From the NCBI GenBank assembly GCA_038525605.1, contig JBCBHL010000296.1, forward strand, positions 1 through 9,308: a stretch of DNA of 9,308 nt. Reading direction: 5' to 3'. The stretch is from JANSWY01 sp038525605. GTDB taxonomy: Bacteria > Bacteroidota > Bacteroidia > Cytophagales > Cyclobacteriaceae. Positions 9,201 through 9,308 of this stretch are shown in pieces (the first letter of the stretch is position 1; the number at the start of each line of letters is the position of its first letter). Position numbers and translations under genes: made by a program. A model generated the notes under the pieces. The model made no database searches. It was not told where the DNA came from and worked only from the letters and a program-made list of their open reading frames with translations.

Positions 9201-9308
9201 TACCATAGACATATTTACTCTGGATGTAACAGGAACGTATACTTTCGATACGCTATTGGCAGATTATTTGATATTAGTAGACCCGACAGACAATGAGACC
9301 TATATTCC
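1..9308 (+). CDS. Giant multidomain LamG/beta-helix/Ig/LRR surface protein, partial at both ends
   Basis: Frame 1 is open across the entire window, giving 3,102 full codons with neither start nor stop. It opens inside a LamG domain and closes inside a beta-rich domain, so the true protein is longer on both sides. Order of modules: LamG x2, ASH-like, LamG, spacer, LamG x2, ASH-like, LamG, spacer, LamG, beta-helix with Ig cap, three bacterial Ig-like domains, Fn3, then two LRR-Ig cassettes and the start of an SdrD B-like domain. All are extracellular binding or stalk folds. I see no catalytic motif and no transmembrane segment. I read only three cysteines. Inference: an exported adhesin or glycan-binding fibre of a Bacteroidota bacterium, plausibly a type IX secretion substrate. 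The sorting signal and signal peptide are outside the window, so export route and attachment are unproven. No specific gene name is recognisable. Confidence 0.95.
241..912 (+). other. LamG domain 2 (residues 81-304)
   Basis: This is a complete concanavalin A-like sandwich. It starts with 'SLRFDGANDFVDVP', then 'FTLEAWVRL', 'WYHVAMVK', 'IFINGF', the late motif MDELRLW (bases 646-666), helix 'LQTIRDY' and closing strand 'FYADFNEG'. After the closing strand it carries the loop 'AGGDNTAFNTLEDLT', which in this window is shared only with LamG 5. At about 220 residues it is as long as the other full copies. An ASH-like domain follows directly. Confidence 0.9.
913..1263 (+). other. ASH-like (ASPM/SPD-2/hydin-type) Ig domain 1 (residues 305-421)
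   Basis: The segment has the pattern of this Ig-like family: 'DFGVV' followed by a strand 'TKEFLIINNSFNTAI', a middle loop, then 'TVTLTVTFQPESIG' and a closing 'FNLTVGGL'. It sits between LamG 2 and LamG 3. The second copy at 3697-4050 matches it motif for motif (DYGVV, IVLRNTGFDTL). In bacterial surface proteins such domains are structural spacers. I infer the family from the motif pattern alone; exact edges are approximate. Confidence 0.65.
1282..1932 (+). other. LamG domain 3 (residues 428-644)
   Basis: The diagnostic strands are 'FSMEAWVKI', 'WAHVAFTYD', 'FYINGVF', MDELRIW (bases 1717-1737), 'PEQIRDNY' and 'YFRFDED'. The opening strand is atypical: 'NALSPDFGQVAL' replaces the usual 'NALxFDGxND' form seen in LamG 4 and 5. 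The core sandwich otherwise looks intact. It is followed by a spacer domain rather than by another LamG. Confidence 0.88.
1933..2403 (+). other. Beta-rich spacer X1 between LamG 3 and 4 (residues 645-801)
   Basis: About 157 residues that fit neither LamG nor the ASH-like pattern. Visible landmarks are 'DNIVFAHDSPG', an aromatic strand 'SWYIEI' with W at 2161, 'IDILFEG', 'YYLLS' (from 2251) and a closing 'GFFTLGRA' (from 2371). Spacer X2 (4714-5121) occupies the same place in the domain order and has the same layout: aromatic strand, a strand like xxLLx/RIVKR, then a closing aromatic-glycine strand (GIFSIA). Segments of this style occur next to LamG domains in Bacteroidota surface proteins. 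I cannot name a family with certainty. Confidence 0.55.
2404..3063 (+). other. LamG domain 4 (residues 802-1021)
   Basis: Complete sandwich beginning 'PGNALAFDGVND', then 'FTYEAWIKV', 'WHHFAVTRD', 'IYIDGVF', the late motif IDEFRIW (bases 2830-2850), helix 'TAEEISENY' and 'LYNRFD'. The late motif lacks the usual Met. LamG 5 follows with only a few linker residues, as LamG 2 follows LamG 1. Confidence 0.9.
3064..3696 (+). other. LamG domain 5 (residues 1022-1232)
   Basis: Complete sandwich: 'NALAFDGVGDNVMV', 'FTLEAWINF', 'WRHVAVTYD', 'LYENGIQ', MDDVRVW (bases 3451-3471), 'EADIRANI' and 'FYDFNIG'. The loop 'PGGDNSGLTNLPDLTGN' after the last strand matches the GGDN...L.DLT loop of LamG 2, and like LamG 2 it is followed by an ASH-like domain. 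LamG 2 and 5 therefore look like equivalent positions of a larger repeated block. Confidence 0.9.
3697..4050 (+). other. ASH-like Ig domain 2 (residues 1233-1350)
   Basis: The pattern is 'LDYGVVFDGDEISTEIVLRN' then 'TGFDTLRLS', a middle loop, 'DTIRFGYAPSATVSG' and a closing 'FSLTASAL'. It aligns by eye with the first ASH-like domain (913-1263), whose key strands have the same spacing. Family assignment rests on this pattern only. It links LamG 5 to LamG 6. Confidence 0.68.
4051..4713 (+). other. LamG domain 6 (residues 1351-1571)
   Basis: Complete sandwich: 'AGNSLLLDGISD', 'FTVEFWAKR', 'WNHFAMSYN', 'IHINGIA', IEELRVW (bases 4477-4497), 'PDSVIRTHM' and 'YYRFDEG'. It is one of the more diverged copies: the late motif has Ile-Glu in place of Met-Asp, and 'EFWAKR' replaces 'EAWVKx'. 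The spacer X2 follows, just as X1 follows LamG 3. Confidence 0.88.
4714..5121 (+). other. Beta-rich spacer X2 between LamG 6 and 7 (residues 1572-1707)
   Basis: About 136 residues. Landmarks are 'LHLFAI'-like strand 'GVHLFAITDD' near 4807, an aromatic strand 'EIFGVFAPGG' (from 4882), 'FDFNYG', 'SLRIVKRV' (from 4960), 'DYFTVSN' and the closing 'GIFSIAKI' (from 5077). It is the positional counterpart of X1 and probably the same fold, though residue identity with X1 is low. No catalytic motif is visible. No family name is certain. Confidence 0.52.
5122..5769 (+). other. LamG domain 7 (residues 1708-1923)
   Basis: Last LamG of the array: 'GTALNFSAASESVVL', 'FTVELWVNI', 'WHHVAFIRS', 'MYIDGAL', VDEMRIW (bases 5551-5571), 'INVMRDYI' and 'GYYRFDDD'. 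In the block scheme it takes the first position of a third block, but instead of another LamG it is followed directly by the beta-helix. Confidence 0.9.
5770..6462 (+). other. Right-handed parallel beta-helix domain (residues 1924-2154)
   Basis: The domain opens with 'FADDGPGSLRDVIEQAN', then 'MDTVKFDLPG' and 'WVITTASQINV', the typical entry (GSLRxxIxxAN...DxIxF) of bacterial surface beta-helix proteins. From about 6043 there are some five imperfect rungs rich in Asn and small hydrophobics, for example 'VGLELNNNAMFGAKIG', 'AGLNISGADNSIVKSNFVG', 'IGIFINNDANNNIIG', 'VGVQVNDATSAGNLIRQN' and 'HGILLAVDGNNN'. Related helices can be carbohydrate-active or purely adhesive. I see no convincing catalytic set, so a binding or stalk role is inferred. 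Confidence 0.82.
6463..6723 (+). other. Ig-like cap after the beta-helix (residues 2155-2241)
   Basis: 'APVITSVSETEVTGTG', 'EIDVYDANDACSS', 'GYLGTVTVSGGVWTL' and 'GNYVTATAS' form the Ig-like domain that commonly closes this type of beta-helix (P.I.......G.....IEVY......G..YLG.......W.......Y.TATA). It holds a Cys at base 6556; another Cys lies in the preceding helix at 6412. These could pair, but this is not shown. Confidence 0.75.
6724..7023 (+). other. Bacterial Ig-like domain 1 with an acidic loop insertion (residues 2242-2341)
   Basis: Strands: 'EPIITGTYEVGTELTVEIDG', 'TYTLGVDAQLTD', 'DWTLDLTG', 'GVFDVVVTS' and the closing 'IDEINID'. It aligns with the next domain (7024-7317) at P-x-ITGT-x-EVGT-x-L, TY-x-LGVD and WTL-x-L. 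Where the second domain has the short turn 'DDGLGNW', this one has a longer acidic loop (6871-6897) of the form DxDxDGxxD. Confidence 0.8.
7024..7317 (+). other. Bacterial Ig-like domain 2 (residues 2342-2439)
   Basis: Opens 'TTLPTPPTVNNLTTNNDRPT', then 'ITGTFEVGTSLEILL', 'TYVLGVDPELTDDGLGNWTL', 'DIYDLLVTSTDAALN' and 'DELIID'. It is a close tandem copy of the domain before it. Such domains are extracellular stalk elements in long bacterial adhesins. Confidence 0.83.
7318..7587 (+). other. Bacterial Ig-like domain 3 (residues 2440-2529)
   Basis: 'TAPVVSVTSEVTQVVSPAIN', 'ATINVTVDGNDYIATNNGDG', 'SWTVAAG', 'GTYEIIVNASDLALNNSTD' and 'NELIIV'. It shares the W-T strand, the Y(E/D)...V.(A/S)(S/T)D.ALN strand and the closing (D/N)ELII strand with domain 2, but its front half is diverged and it lacks the ITGT-x-EVGT motif. 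Confidence 0.78.
7588..7860 (+). other. Fibronectin type III domain (residues 2530-2620)
   Basis: The Fn3 pattern is clear: 'FSFTANWNS' (the strand B Trp), 'NYVLDVSADNAFTQLV' (strand C), 'TVNGLEYGTPYFYRVRSV' (the L-x-Y-G-T-x-Y-x-YRVR signature) and the closing 'GFSNIVAVKT'. It separates the bacterial Ig-like row from the LRR cassettes. In Bacteroidota surface proteins Fn3 often acts as a linker. Confidence 0.85.
7861..8223 (+). other. Leucine-rich repeat block 1 (residues 2621-2741)
   Basis: An N-terminal cap 'DSMALVNIYNDMNGVNW' (from 7885) leads through 'ETWAGVNVDQGRVVSISL' into about three repeats: 'ISLINNNLNGSFP', 'LEILALADNEISGLSNL' and 'LLQVQNNQLTFADL'. The cap with NGxxW and the W-x-GV-x-V...GRV approach are typical of short LRR blocks in Bacteroidota secreted proteins. 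The exit 'LTFADLVDNALITGIEYI' recurs in LRR block 2. LRRs offer a protein- or ligand-binding face; the ligand is unknown. Confidence 0.82.
8224..8490 (+). other. Ig domain of LRR-Ig cassette 1 (residues 2742-2830)
   Basis: 'QDLTLDRS' (B strand), 'YSWFKNDVPI' (C strand with its core Trp), 'TLVLSNISFADEGTYRASVTN' pattern (the D-x-G-x-Y signature of the F strand) and 'EITVRV' (G strand). Both positions that carry the disulfide cysteines in classical Ig domains are non-cysteine here (L and A). Confidence 0.75.
8491..8850 (+). other. Leucine-rich repeat block 2 (residues 2831-2950)
   Basis: Cap 'DSLALRELYVEMNGADW' (from 8506), approach 'QWTGIGISNNRVDSLNL', then about three repeats: 'LNLSGQGLVGTFS', 'LRYVNISGNDVESIPDM' and 'LTTLDLTDNRLHFDDL', with exit 'GITGVDF'. 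It parallels LRR block 1 feature by feature, displaced by 621 bases at the cap. Confidence 0.83.
8851..9105 (+). other. Ig domain of LRR-Ig cassette 2 (residues 2951-3035)
   Basis: 'FELSVEVGG' (B strand), 'VYEWTLGSDVV' (C strand with core Trp), 'ADMGLYQCVITNS' (F strand) and 'SNVRGVF' (end). The F-strand Cys (base 9040) sits where classical Ig domains have their second disulfide cysteine, but the B strand has no partner Cys. Confidence 0.75.
9106..9308 (+). other. Start of an SdrD B-like / carboxypeptidase-regulatory-like beta domain, cut by the window end
   Basis: After the last Ig domain the chain reads 'LSGTTRIS', 'LTDGRVLLFQV', 'YDTIDIFTLDVTGTYTFDTL' and 'DYLILVDPTD'. The pattern G-x-V-x-LF..., YDTID, D-x-TG-x-Y-x-F-x-x-L, DY-x-I-x-V-D is that of prealbumin-like beta domains found near the C-termini of Bacteroidota exported proteins. 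The window stops inside it, so neither its end nor any sorting signal can be seen. Confidence 0.6.

Noticed and set aside
1..9308. Phase-variable simple repeats, inverted repeats, CRISPR-like arrays or internal promoters
   Set aside because: Reading through the window I found no long homopolymer or short tandem tract, no direct repeat array with spacers and no convincing hairpin terminator. Everything is explained by coding sequence.

Overview
The whole window is the interior of one enormous protein-coding gene on the + strand. Reading frame 1 (codons starting at base 1) runs from the first base to the last without a stop: 3,102 complete codons plus two bases of the next. There is no start codon context, signal peptide, stop codon, promoter or terminator, so both ends of the gene lie outside. 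I see no other credible gene on either strand, and no RNA gene, mobile element, CRISPR array or gap of non-coding DNA. Residue numbers below count from base 1 of the window, not from the true N-terminus.

The protein is a mosaic of secreted or cell-surface modules with no recognisable enzyme domain. In order: (i) residues 1-1923, seven LamG-like (concanavalin A-like, laminin-G type) beta-sandwich domains, the first one cut by the window edge, interleaved with two ASPM/SPD-2/hydin-like (ASH-like) Ig domains and two unassigned beta-rich spacers; (ii) residues 1924-2241, a right-handed parallel beta-helix opening with a 'GSLRDVIEQAN' motif and closed by an Ig-like domain; (iii) residues 2242-2620, three bacterial Ig-like domains and a fibronectin type III domain; (iv) residues 2621-3035, two tandem cassettes, each a short leucine-rich repeat block followed by an Ig domain; (v) residues 3036 to the end, the start of an SdrD B-like/carboxypeptidase-regulatory-like beta domain, cut by the window end.

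The LamG section has a second level of order. It reads LamG-LamG-ASH-LamG-spacer twice, then a seventh LamG, so equivalent positions recur about 2.7-2.8 kb (about 910-940 residues) apart. The LRR-Ig cassettes repeat at about 0.61-0.62 kb. The protein therefore seems to have grown by duplication of multi-domain blocks as well as single domains.

The style of the modules (LamG with the 'MDELRIW' motif, the LRR cap of type 'DSLALxxLYxxMNGxxW', the beta-helix with Ig cap) and the AT-leaning, Asp/Asn/Thr-rich, nearly cysteine-free composition suggest a Bacteroidota bacterium, probably a Cytophagales-like environmental or marine one. That placement comes from family knowledge, not from a search. The likely role is a giant exported adhesin or glycan-binding surface fibre, plausibly exported by the type IX secretion system, but the C-terminal sorting signal that would show this is not in the window.
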